From Actinobacteria bacterium UBA3120 (GTDB lineage Bacteria > Actinomycetota > Actinomycetes > S36-B12), in NCBI GenBank assembly GCA_002365735.1, contig DEZY01000163.1, positions 1 through 6,374 on the forward strand: 6,374 bases of DNA, in the 5' to 3' direction. The position numbers and the translations under genes were made by a program. The notes under the pieces were generated by a model. The model was not told the DNA's origin. It did not search any database and saw nothing but the letters and a program-made list of their open reading frames with translations. Shown here one piece after another: positions 1-5,892 of the stretch (its first letter is position 1; every line of letters starts with the position of its first letter).

Positions 1-201
1 ATTTTTGATCTTTTCCATCTGGCTATCCGCATTCGCAGGTTGATACGTGACCGTGCATCCTTCGCACGCCACTCCAACAAAATTGAGAGTTAATTCGGCG
101 TCAGCATTTGCTGCATGAGCCGATGGGCCAACGCTAAGTAATCCGACAGCAAGCGCCGCAGCAGATATTAATGTTGCATATTTACTCATGGACTTTTTCA
201 T
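1..201 (-). CDS. Secreted protein with CxxC motif, N-terminal part only
   Basis: An open frame runs without a stop from an ATG at 199-201 to the left edge, giving 67 visible residues. It begins MKKSMSKYATLISAAALAVG, a classic Sec signal peptide: Lys2, Lys3 and Lys7, a hydrophobic core at about residues 9-26, and a likely cleavage site after the Ala-His-Ala at residues 28-30. The mature part starts ANADAELTLNF and carries a Cys-Glu-Gly-Cys motif at residues 46-49, which could form a disulfide, bind a metal or anchor a cofactor outside the membrane. An AGGGA sequence 8 nt upstream of the ATG supports this start; Met5 is a possible alternative with no better ribosome binding site. I do not recognise the family, and the rest of the protein lies outside the window. 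The signal peptide is well supported; the function is unknown. Confidence 0.8.
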   Translation of the reverse strand, partial: MKKSMSKYATLISAAALAVGLLSVGPSAHAANADAELTLNFVGVACEGCTVTYQPANADSQMEKIKN

Positions 202-243
202 CAGTTAATTCCCTAACGGTTGACTGCATTCGTGTGTTACTGG

Positions 244-274
244 ATCAAATTTATTGGTGTCTTGAGGTAGTCAA
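244..274 (-). promoter_or_regulatory. Possible promoter of the 1-201 secreted protein gene
   Basis: On the minus strand a TTGACT (-35-like, 269-274) is followed after 19 bp by TTTGAT (-10-like, 244-249), about 43 bp upstream of the start codon. The -35 match is good; the -10 is weak and the spacing long, so this is only a candidate. Confidence 0.3.
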
Positions 275-398
275 GCGCAAATAGGCACTGAGGTCAAGAG
301 GCGCATACGGATCTGCGGCAATTTCTGCCCATCACTATTCGAGCAATTATTTGCTTATCAAGTGGTTGGGTAAGGGTGATTCCATCTACCAGCGGTGA

Positions 399-551
399 TG
401 GTTGAATCCATTAAGTCGGCAGATCGGTCTGGATAAAGACCTGGGAACCCTGGAGGTGGGCAAGTTCGCTGATCTCGTTGTGCTCTCAGCCGACCTTTTC
501 TTCCTAGCACAAATTGAAGCGATTGATCCGAGTGAGCACAAGGATCTCTAG
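399..551 (+). pseudogene. Amidohydrolase C-terminal remnant (decayed gene)
   Basis: The plus frame from about 399 to the TAG at 549-551 reads LNPLSRQIGLDKDLGT, then LEVGKFADLVVLSAD, then LFFLAQIEAIDPSEHKDL. This is the hallmark C-terminal end of metal-dependent amidohydrolases (YtcJ/imidazolonepropionase-like): an 'NPA..lGl....G.levGk.ADlvvl' segment where the chain leaves the TIM barrel and re-enters the small beta domain. Nothing of the barrel or its metal-binding His residues is present. The frame is closed upstream by a TGA at 396-398, there is no ATG, and the normal family end (a strand of the type V..T.v.G..v) is missing after KDL. A segment at 625-690 in the +1 frame, FTVMVNLMGRRLWTDG, loosely resembles that missing strand and would fit a frameshift. 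I read this as a deleted and degraded gene. The family assignment rests on motif recall, not on a search. Confidence 0.72.
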
Positions 552-761
552 GAGGAAGTGGCGCCTTCGCCTCTGGTGCCGCCAACAATTGACGAGTTTG
601 TTGAATGTGTGCGGGTGCATGCAGACATTTACGGTGATGGTTAACCTGATGGGGCGCCGCTTATGGACTGATGGGCAGTGCACGTTGTGAAAAATATTAT
701 GAATTTGAGTCGCTCTCATTGACGTTAAGCAGCAATAATGAACATATATCGGAGGCTATGA
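552..761 (+). other. Non-coding stretch between amidohydrolase remnant and 762 gene
   Basis: No intact gene was found here, nor in 202-398. A possible frameshifted tail of the amidohydrolase lies at 625-690. A TTGACG at 719-724 and AT-rich sequence at 742-750 precede the next gene, but any -10 there would put the transcript start on top of the ribosome binding site, so no promoter is called. GGAGG at 751-755 is the ribosome binding site of the 762 gene. Confidence 0.5.
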
Positions 762-1196
762 ATGAGCGGAGCAAGCATGGAGTTCAATAATTCAGAATCA
801 GAATTGGATGATCACGGTGACGGCCGCAGCCAAGCGAAACTCATAAGGGGAATTCTTGGAGCGGGTTCGCTCGTCTTTCTTATTAGTTCCGTTGTATTGA
901 TCATTCTGCCAACGTACTTCGGTGACCTCTTGGGACTGACTACATCGGAAACAAGTGATTGGGCCTTACGCATGATGGGCGCGACATTACTTGCTTTGAG
1001 TGGGCAGATGTGGCTGGTCAGATCTGCACCTGAGATTACCATTCGCAGATCAGCAGCGGTAATGATTGTGGCCGGTGGCGCTATGACACTCTTCACCGTT
1101 CTCATGCCCGCCGACTGGACTATCGCGCGGTTTGCATATTTGGGGATCGGCTTAGGTTTCCTCACCGCATATTTAGTGGCATTGATTCGCCGCTAA
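762..1196 (+). CDS. Hypothetical four-helix membrane protein
   Basis: A 144-residue protein of unrecognised family. The first 26 residues are hydrophilic and acidic (residues 7-20 hold many Glu, Asp and Ser) and are predicted to lie in the cytoplasm. Four hydrophobic segments follow at about residues 30-52, 67-86, 97-116 and 120-141, with the chain ending in Arg-Arg. The first loop, after helix 1, is short and contains YFGDLLGLTT; helix 2 includes RMMGATLLALSGQMW. No catalytic or metal-binding motif is visible. The ATG at 762 is chosen because GGAGG at 751-755 sits 6 nt upstream; an overlapping ATG at 758 is in another frame. The next gene on the same strand starts 80 bp later with its own ribosome binding site, so co-transcription is possible but not shown. 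The overall plan suggests a small integral membrane protein without known activity. Confidence 0.85.
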   Translation: MSGASMEFNNSESELDDHGDGRSQAKLIRGILGAGSLVFLISSVVLIILPTYFGDLLGLTTSETSDWALRMMGATLLALSGQMWLVRSAPEITIRRSAAVMIVAGGAMTLFTVLMPADWTIARFAYLGIGLGFLTAYLVALIRR

Positions 1197-1276
1197 CTAC
1201 CTACTGTAAGAGTGGCATTGAATCAACACCTGCGACGTGGCACCATGGCACCCTGACCAAGTGGGAGGAAATTCGC

Positions 1277-1810
1277 GTGAAAAGACTTTTAGGAATAGTT
1301 GCTGCAGGTGCTTTCATTGTTGGTATTGCTGCACCAGCTGTCGCTATGGGCTCAGGCGACGCCTATGAAAATATGCAGGTGGGGGTGACCTATACGGTCT
1401 ACGAACCTTCTTTTACCGCAGGAATTAAAGCTCAACATGTTGGTGGCAACGATCTTTGCCCCAAGGGCACCGAACAAAACTTAATGGTTCTTTATGGCAA
1501 AGCAAATTCCCAAAGATTGACCATCACTGAAGGTAATCCCATGTGTTCTGACATTGGGAATGGAGAGACAGTGCTGCGAACCACGATAAATGGTTCCCCG
1601 GCATTTGTTCAGGCCTATTGTGATCCAGCATCGACTAAGAAGTGCACGAAGGCAGGTGTCAGCAAGTTCGGTGGACACCTTGAAGTGACACTGCCTGGCG
1701 TCAACGGATTGCGCGCAACTCGAATTTGGATTGAAACGTACGGTGGGAAAAATCTTTCCGCTCATCAATTAGTGAAGATTGCCAGAAGCTTGGCCCCCGT
1801 GGGGAGTTAA
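1277..1810 (+). CDS. Secreted four-cysteine protein of unknown function
   Basis: A 177-residue exported protein. Residues 1-23 form a Sec signal peptide (Lys2, Arg3, then a hydrophobic core LLGIVAAGAFIVGIAA) with a predicted signal peptidase I site after AVA at 21-23; there is no lipobox cysteine. The mature chain has exactly four cysteines (61, 90, 115, 123), consistent with two disulfides outside the membrane. Its C-terminal part, a strand-rich segment followed by LSAHQLVKIARSLAPV at 160-175, resembles the ending of several actinobacterial extracytoplasmic domains in which a final helix carries 'L..la.sL.pv' (DUF4367/DUF4245-like); this is a loose similarity only. The start is a GTG, supported by GGAGGA at 1264-1269 with 7 nt spacing. 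The choloylglycine hydrolase-family gene begins 42 bp downstream on the same strand, so the two may share a transcript. The function is not known. Confidence 0.85.
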   Translation: MKRLLGIVAAGAFIVGIAAPAVAMGSGDAYENMQVGVTYTVYEPSFTAGIKAQHVGGNDLCPKGTEQNLMVLYGKANSQRLTITEGNPMCSDIGNGETVLRTTINGSPAFVQAYCDPASTKKCTKAGVSKFGGHLEVTLPGVNGLRATRIWIETYGGKNLSAHQLVKIARSLAPVGS

Positions 1811-1852
1811 GGCCCCATCCAAGATAGAAACTTCTCAGTAAGGAACGCGAAC

Positions 1853-2845
1853 ATGTGCACAAACTTTAAATACCCAACAGCGACTGACGGCACCGTGTGT
1901 GTCGGTCGAACTATGGAGTTTCCCAACCTAATTCCCTGGGAACTTGGTGTTCTGGCGGTAAAGCAGGACGCCCAAAGTGAAGTAGTCCCTAACGGCAAGA
2001 AGTGGAACAGCAATTATGGGGTCGTTGGTTTCTCGGCTTTTAGCAATCCACAATGGTACGCCGACGCTATGAACACGGCGGGATTATCGGCACATGCGCT
2101 CTACATGCCGGGTTACTGTACTTATTACGATCCAAAAAACGATGGTTCAGACATTGGGATCATGGATGTTATTGCATTCATATTGGGAACATGTTCGACC
2201 ACGACAGAAGCTAGGGCTGCGTTAGCAACCTGCAATGTCGTAAACGTCACCCCAAAACAAATCCCGATTCCCCTTCCGTTGCACATCGTCATCCATGACA
2301 AAGACTCATGTGTTATCGCTGAGTTTCACCCCGAGGGCATGCAGGTGGTCGACAATCCGGTTCAGGTAGCGACAAATTCACCATATTTGGACTGGCATCT
2401 GACCAATGTCGCAAATTACCTGAGTTTTTCACCAGAAAACCCCGCGTCGATACAGGTGGGTGGGACTACTTTCGCCCCGTCCTCGCAGGGACAGGGTTTT
2501 CGCGGGCTTCCAGCCGACGGGACATCACCAGGCCGATTCATTCGAGTCCTCACCATGGTGCGATTCGCTAAAACGCCGGCAGATCAGGCGGAAGCGGAGT
2601 TAGGAACCATTCGCCTTCTTCATGGTTTCGACATCGTTCCGGGGACCGTCGATGAAAAACCTGATGGAAGCGAGCCCGAGTTGACCATGTGGTCCACGAT
2701 CAGTGATCTCACGGCCAGCCGATATTTAGTAAATATTTACAGTGATCCGCAATGGTTCGTTATTGATCTTGCGACCACGGATTTCAGCACGTCACGGAAT
2801 CTGCCAATGCCTACCGGCAGCGGTCCACAGCCTCTCACTGTTTAA
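1853..2845 (+). CDS. Choloylglycine hydrolase-family (linear amide C-N) Ntn hydrolase
   Basis: A 330-residue Ntn hydrolase of the conjugated bile acid hydrolase/penicillin V acylase family, which cleaves linear amide bonds. It starts Met-Cys: after Met removal Cys2 becomes the N-terminal nucleophile. Other expected residues are present: Arg19 and Glu22 in GRTMEF (the family usually has Asp at the second site), Asn175 in TNSPYLDWHL, and Arg228 in SPGRFIR; Asn175 and Arg228 fall at the same numbers as in known bile salt hydrolases. In DAMNTAGLSAHALYMPGY the oxyanion-hole position, Asn82 in bile salt hydrolases, aligns with Tyr84, as in penicillin V acylases. The length matches the family. There is no signal peptide, so it should act in the cytoplasm. 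AAGGA at 1840-1844 with 8 nt spacing supports the ATG. The substrate is unknown; penicillin V, N-acyl amino acids or acyl-homoserine lactones are as plausible as bile salts. Confidence 0.93.
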   Translation: MCTNFKYPTATDGTVCVGRTMEFPNLIPWELGVLAVKQDAQSEVVPNGKKWNSNYGVVGFSAFSNPQWYADAMNTAGLSAHALYMPGYCTYYDPKNDGSDIGIMDVIAFILGTCSTTTEARAALATCNVVNVTPKQIPIPLPLHIVIHDKDSCVIAEFHPEGMQVVDNPVQVATNSPYLDWHLTNVANYLSFSPENPASIQVGGTTFAPSSQGQGFRGLPADGTSPGRFIRVLTMVRFAKTPADQAEAELGTIRLLHGFDIVPGTVDEKPDGSEPELTMWSTISDLTASRYLVNIYSDPQWFVIDLATTDFSTSRNLPMPTGSGPQPLTV

Positions 2846-2872
2846 GCAACCTGGCATGACCCCTTGTGGCGC

Positions 2873-2889
2873 GTCCACCTGATGTGGAC
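2873..2889 (+). terminator. Weak hairpin after the choloylglycine hydrolase-family gene
   Basis: GTCCAC and GTGGAC form a perfect 6-bp stem with a 5-nt loop, 27 bp after the stop codon. No T-tract follows, so it may be an inefficient or Rho-assisted terminator, or merely a structure in the leader of the downstream phosphatase gene. Confidence 0.3.
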
Positions 2890-2922
2890 CCAATAATGGG
2901 GGCCTTCCACTAGGCTTTCCCG

Positions 2923-3444
2923 ATGCCTGATCAAGACAAGTCGCCGCAATTACGCGTGACCGCCGTGTGTCTGGGCAATATTTGCCGTTCACCAATTGCT
3001 GAAGCCGTACTTCGTGACCGAATCGAGGCAGCCGGACTCAGTGAAAAAGTAGTTGTTGACTCTGCCGGCACCGGTGATTGGCATCTTGGCCACGAGGCAG
3101 ACCCCAGGACCCACGCCATTCTTGCCCAAAACGGTTACTCGTTAACCCACTCAGCCCGCCAAATCACTGCGGGTTGGATGGGTGAGCTCGACATTATTTT
3201 GGTCATGGACTCCAGTAATTACCTCAATGTTGAAGCCTTAGTGCGTGACAGCGGGTTCGCACCTGAGCTGTACCTGATCCGAAGCTTTGACCCCGATCTT
3301 GCCCACTTTGACAACCTGAGCCCCGAACTGGACGTACCCGACCCCTATTACGACCCTGAAGATGGTTTCGCTCGGGTCCTGGAAATGATCGAGCGGGCAG
3401 CCGACGAATTTGTCGCCGGACTACCCGCTCGCTTGAATCAATAG
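2923..3444 (+). CDS. Low-molecular-weight protein tyrosine phosphatase
   Basis: A 173-residue cytoplasmic phosphatase of the LMW-PTP fold, which hydrolyses phosphotyrosine (in some members phosphoarginine) through a cysteinyl-phosphate intermediate. The P-loop CLGNICRS lies at residues 16-23: Cys16 is the nucleophile and Arg22 binds phosphate, in the CX5RS signature. The general acid is Asp140 in the DPYY motif at 140-143, with both tyrosines typical of the family. The segment SAGTGDWHLGHEADPR at 47-62 is the usual conserved second region. The length fits actinobacterial family members, with a few extra N-terminal residues. The ATG at 2923 has only a weak AGG 8 nt upstream. No tyrosine kinase gene is adjacent, so its target cannot be deduced. 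The gene ends 3 bp before the convergent membrane-protein gene, leaving no room for a separate terminator. Confidence 0.95.
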   Translation: MPDQDKSPQLRVTAVCLGNICRSPIAEAVLRDRIEAAGLSEKVVVDSAGTGDWHLGHEADPRTHAILAQNGYSLTHSARQITAGWMGELDIILVMDSSNYLNVEALVRDSGFAPELYLIRSFDPDLAHFDNLSPELDVPDPYYDPEDGFARVLEMIERAADEFVAGLPARLNQ

Positions 3445-3447
3445 TTA

Positions 3448-4167
3448 CTAGCCGGGACGGACAACTTCCCCGTCACCGGATAGACGACGGTAGGCCAACG
3501 CATCTGCCAGGTAAGTAAATGCCGCAACAAATACGTTGACAAACAGCACCAAAATAAATGCAATAACGGAAACGAGGCCCGTTAACAGATTAAAGTCATC
3601 GGCTCCCCCAATCAGGATCGATTGGCTCACCGAGGCAACTACGGTGATTGAGACCGTTGCGCCGATCAGTACGATTCTGAACCCAATGAAGCGCCAGAAC
3701 GAAGTAGTGATCAATTCCCAACTCATGGCGAGAGCAGCAAAACCGGTCATGCTTGGGTTTCCAATAAGTGCATAGGGAAACAGTGCAAACATAAACGCCA
3801 AAATTATCCCTGGGATAATAAAAGCAAAAAACCCGACAACAACAATGCCGGTATAGACGAGACCTGCTACGAGGAACCACCAATAGCGATCCGAGCGCAA
3901 CAGCACTCCCACAGATGGTTTTGCGCCTTCTGAGGCGTTATAGGCGTTGCGCAAGATTCCAAGGAATGTGTAGAAGAAGCCGAGGATTCCAAGGAAGATC
4001 ACTATTGCACCGAGGGCTGGGACAGCGATGGCGGCGACTACGCCGACCACAATGATCGCGACGGGAATAGCGACCGCGACGACAATCACCAGCAACCAAT
4101 ACCAATATTGACGCTTGGTTAAACTCCATGCCTCATCAAGTACGGCAGCGATATCAAATCCCGACAT
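3448..4167 (-). CDS. Multi-pass membrane protein (DUF975/GPDPase membrane-domain-like)
   Basis: A 239-residue integral membrane protein. After an amphipathic start (MSGFDIAAVLDEAWSLTKRQ) come about six hydrophobic segments, near residues 22-48, 50-73, 96-118, 120-137, 157-184 and 193-222, then a short hydrophilic tail. The pattern FIIPGIILAFMFALFPY at 116-132, followed by a Ser- and Ala-rich helix and FWRFIGF at 157-163, resembles the membrane domain shared by glycerophosphodiester phosphodiesterases, DUF975 and YciC-like proteins ('iPGi...ry.l.p...'). No enzymatic domain is attached, so this is a membrane protein of unknown function. The start at 4167 is preferred because AAGGA lies 5 nt upstream; a longer reading from 4245 would add 26 polar residues without a ribosome binding site. 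Two copies of an 11-bp repeat lie immediately upstream (4188-4221). Confidence 0.83.
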   Translation of the reverse strand: MSGFDIAAVLDEAWSLTKRQYWYWLLVIVVAVAIPVAIIVVGVVAAIAVPALGAIVIFLGILGFFYTFLGILRNAYNASEGAKPSVGVLLRSDRYWWFLVAGLVYTGIVVVGFFAFIIPGIILAFMFALFPYALIGNPSMTGFAALAMSWELITTSFWRFIGFRIVLIGATVSITVVASVSQSILIGGADDFNLLTGLVSVIAFILVLFVNVFVAAFTYLADALAYRRLSGDGEVVRPG

Positions 4168-4187
4168 GTTTTTCCTTTCAGTTCCCC

Positions 4188-4221
4188 TGATTACGCGAAA
4201 TTTTTTGGTGTGATTACGCGA
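4188..4221. repeat. 11-bp direct repeat upstream of the 3448-4167 gene
   Basis: TGATTACGCGA occurs at 4188-4198 and again, perfectly, at 4211-4221. The copies start 23 bp apart, close to two turns of the helix, and the first ends 20 bp upstream of the start codon. This arrangement would suit a regulator binding twice on the same DNA face, or a structure in the 5' leader. No matching regulator family is recognised. Confidence 0.55.
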
Positions 4222-4315
4222 CGAAAATTGCGACAAATGCACCATAGCATCTGTAGATCACCAAAGGGTGAGTATTAAACGATGGCAACGAACGTGAATC
4301 CGGCTCGGCTTTCAC

Positions 4316-4341
4316 GGCCCGCACTATTTACCGAGCGGGCC
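4316..4341 (-). terminator. Hairpin overlapping the stop codon of the GNAT-like gene
   Basis: GGCCCGC (4316-4322) pairs perfectly with GCGGGCC (4335-4341) across a 12-nt loop. The TAA stop codon (4328-4330) lies in the loop, so the upstream arm encodes the last residues of the protein. On the minus strand no T-tract follows, so it may be a T-less terminator or an mRNA 3'-end stabiliser rather than a canonical intrinsic terminator. Confidence 0.45.
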
Positions 4342-5341
4342 TTAGGTCTGCAAGTACGTACGCCAGTAGTTCACGACCGTGATCCGATGCGGTCACAATG
4401 TCAGCACTGTGTAAGTCCACCCCGCTAAAGGCCTGCAGGCGTAAGACATCTCCGTGTCGGAGTTGGTTGGGGAATACCCCAGCAAAAGAAAAGGCAAAAT
4501 CACTACCCTGATTATTCAGAACAATCTCGGTGTGAGGTAGGTCAAGTGGTAGGTCAAGATACACCGCATCACGCCGCTCATTTCTCATCAATGTGATACG
4601 CGCGCGTTCTACCGCCTCGGTAAAATCACGCCCCGGCTCGGTGACATGGATTATTGCAGAATTATGATCCGCTTTTTCTTCGATACTAAAAATGGTCTCA
4701 TTGGGAACAGTGACATTGGTGGGTCCCTGCCCGATCACGGCATGTAAACCGGATACTTCGAGAATTTTATTAACTATTTCGTAATATTTCTTCGGCACAT
4801 ACATATCTCTTAAATCACCGTGATTCAGTTTCAAATAAAACAAAACCACTGATTGCCGGTATCCGTCCGGATTGACTGCGGCACTGTTATGGACTGTGTC
4901 CGGAATCCAGCCGAGAAGAATTCCCGTTTCATGTGCACCTAGTTTGATGTTTGCTTTTTGGCTGTATGGGTGGGCTGCGGTTGCTTCACTAAAAATGCCT
5001 AGATAGCCCGCTTCAGTTGCCCACTGTGAACCGAATCGTTTGAGTTTTTCGAAAAGGTGGTGTCCGCGAGCCGTATCTCGCACAACCGCGACACCTGCAT
5101 GGACGACCCGCTCAGCGCTTTCTTCCACCATCAGAGCCATGTGGCCAAGAATAGTTCCGTCGGCCAATTGGCCGATTGCGCTGCGTAAGGTGTTGTTGCG
5201 GATTCGATCGGCGATTGTGTGGGGCTCATACACCCATTCAGCGTCATATGAGTCGCCGTATGACTCCCTGATTAACTCAACAAGGATCTCGGATTCATGT
5301 GGCTCAAGAAATCGAATTACGACATCTGATTCTTCGCTCAT
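4328..5341 (-). CDS. GNAT-like acyltransferase with extra C-terminal domain
   Basis: A 337-residue protein. Residues 7-147 look like a GNAT acetyltransferase domain: VVIRFLEPHESEILVELI at the start, AIGQLADGTILGHMAL as the central strand pair at 55-70, GVAVVRDTARGHHLFEKL at 83-100 as the acetyl-CoA-binding motif A, and SEATAAHPYSQKANIKLG at 118-135 followed by GILLGWIP. Motif A is degenerate (RGHH instead of a full R..G.G/A), so activity is uncertain. Residues from about 160 form a second conserved region: YVPKKYYEIVNKI at 181-193, YLDLPLDLP at 261-269, FSFAGVFP at 284-291 and GRELLAYVLADL at 322-333. I recall this pairing from stand-alone or regulator-fused GNAT proteins of unknown substrate. 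The ATG at 5341 has no Shine-Dalgarno sequence, and a promoter-like element ends 6 bp upstream, suggesting leaderless translation. Confidence 0.85.
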   Translation of the reverse strand: MSEESDVVIRFLEPHESEILVELIRESYGDSYDAEWVYEPHTIADRIRNNTLRSAIGQLADGTILGHMALMVEESAERVVHAGVAVVRDTARGHHLFEKLKRFGSQWATEAGYLGIFSEATAAHPYSQKANIKLGAHETGILLGWIPDTVHNSAAVNPDGYRQSVVLFYLKLNHGDLRDMYVPKKYYEIVNKILEVSGLHAVIGQGPTNVTVPNETIFSIEEKADHNSAIIHVTEPGRDFTEAVERARITLMRNERRDAVYLDLPLDLPHTEIVLNNQGSDFAFSFAGVFPNQLRHGDVLRLQAFSGVDLHSADIVTASDHGRELLAYVLADLRPAR

Positions 5342-5347
5342 GCGGCA

Positions 5348-5378
5348 AGTATTGCTACTGGGTAATGCGTAATGTTAA
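5348..5378 (-). promoter_or_regulatory. Candidate promoter for leaderless GNAT-like mRNA
   Basis: On the minus strand TTAACA (5373-5378, 5 of 6 matches to the -35 consensus) and AATACT (5348-5353, -10-like) are 19 bp apart. The -10 ends 6 bp before the ATG at 5341, which would place the transcript start at or next to the start codon, in line with the missing ribosome binding site. The -35 overlaps the end of the upstream terminator. Confidence 0.4.
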
Positions 5379-5440
5379 AGGGGCCGCCCACTGGGAGCGA
5401 CCCCTTCACAGAGAACTCTGCGACAGAGCTAGTTGGTAGT
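5371..5440 (-). repeat. Terminator-containing direct repeat, copy A
   Basis: This 70-bp segment aligns with 6015-6085 over its whole length with a single 1-nt gap. The inner 37 bp (5371-5407 against 6015-6051) match at 34 positions, and the remaining 33 bp match at 24. It covers the DUF805 terminator, the spacer before it, the TAG stop codon and the last three codons. Confidence 0.75.
5378..5406 (-). terminator. Intrinsic terminator of the DUF805 gene
   Basis: A 10-bp stem of AAGGGG-type arms (5378-5387 and 5397-5406) with a 9-nt loop. It is perfect except that C5384/A5400 becomes a G-U pair in the minus-strand RNA. On that strand the stem ends in CCCCTTTAAC, giving a short T-run, 22 nt after the DUF805 stop codon. 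The arm sequence is almost the same as in the terminator after rplI. Confidence 0.8.
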
Positions 5441-5839
5441 GGCGGTGACGGGCGGACCAAAACGATTGTCACCTTCCGTGCCTCGTGTTGCAAAGAAAAC
5501 AATCAGCACGATCCCACCGAAAGGGACCAAACTAATGAGCCACCACCATCCTGAGTGGTTTGCATCATGTAAACGTCGCCATTGGATACCGAGGACAGGT
5601 AGCAGTAGGACGAGCCAGACAACTAACAAGATGAAGAATGGGAAGCCACTGACACCCACACTTACCTCACCATTTGCATCTGACGCGCTAAGTCCACCGA
5701 AGATCCCAATGATTGCGTAAAGAACCGCATAAACGATCACGACGAATAACATGAACCACCAAAATTCGGACCGGCTAGCGCGGCCGTTGAATTTGGCATA
5801 ATTCGAGAAACCTGCTTTTACTGCTTCCATGTAAGACAC
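5429..5839 (-). CDS. DUF805 family membrane protein
   Basis: A 136-residue integral membrane protein of the DUF805 family (E. coli YhaH/YhaI type), function unknown. Family landmarks run in order: a polar start MSYMEAVKAGFSNYAKFNGR, then ASRSEFWWF at residues 21-29, a first helix at about 26-49, a second at 67-86, the signature WRRLHDANHSGWWWL at 87-101, a third helix at 97-117, and the tail TRGTEGDNRFGPP at 118-130. The start is taken as the GTG at 5837-5839: AGGAGG (plus-strand 5847-5852) lies 7 nt upstream of it, whereas it lies 16 nt from the ATG at 5830, and the three added residues (M-S-Y) match the usual 'MSF..A' opening of the family. The gene is flanked by two near-identical terminators, so it is probably a single-gene transcript. 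Confidence 0.93.
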   Translation of the reverse strand: MSYMEAVKAGFSNYAKFNGRASRSEFWWFMLFVVIVYAVLYAIIGIFGGLSASDANGEVSVGVSGFPFFILLVVWLVLLLPVLGIQWRRLHDANHSGWWWLISLVPFGGIVLIVFFATRGTEGDNRFGPPVTATTN

Positions 5840-5846
5840 AGACACT

Positions 5847-5852
5847 CCTCCT
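5847..5852 (-). promoter_or_regulatory. Ribosome binding site that fixes the DUF805 GTG start
   Basis: AGGAGG on the minus strand is the strongest Shine-Dalgarno sequence in this half of the window. It is 7 nt from the GTG at 5839 but 16 nt from the ATG at 5830, so it favours the GTG. Confidence 0.75.
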
Positions 5853-5892
5853 GTTAGGTGATGGAGGCCTTCCCAGCCCCGTGGGTGTGAGA

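Noticed and set aside
550..641. Short frame after AGGAGG at 550-555 starting GTG at 558 (27 codons)
   Set aside because: The Shine-Dalgarno-like sequence is only 2 nt from the GTG, and the peptide shows no recognisable pattern; it is more likely part of the decayed amidohydrolase region.
504..719. 71-codon minus-strand open frame in the left gap
   Set aside because: No ribosome binding site or recognisable motif, and it lies antisense to the amidohydrolase remnant and its surroundings.
719..750. TTGACG with downstream AT-rich CATATATC as a promoter for the 762 gene
   Set aside because: With 17-20 bp spacing the transcript would start at or after the GGAGG ribosome binding site at 751-755, which the gene needs.
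1240..1257. GGCACC repeated around ATGGCACC upstream of the 1277 gene, considered as an operator or hairpin
   Set aside because: It is a short direct repeat of GGCACC with no matching inverted arm, so it does not form a stem and is too short to claim as a binding site.
4168..4245. 26-residue N-terminal extension of the 3448-4167 membrane protein
   Set aside because: The upstream ATG at 4245 has no ribosome binding site and the extra residues are polar and unlike a family start, while the ATG at 4167 has AAGGA at 5 nt.
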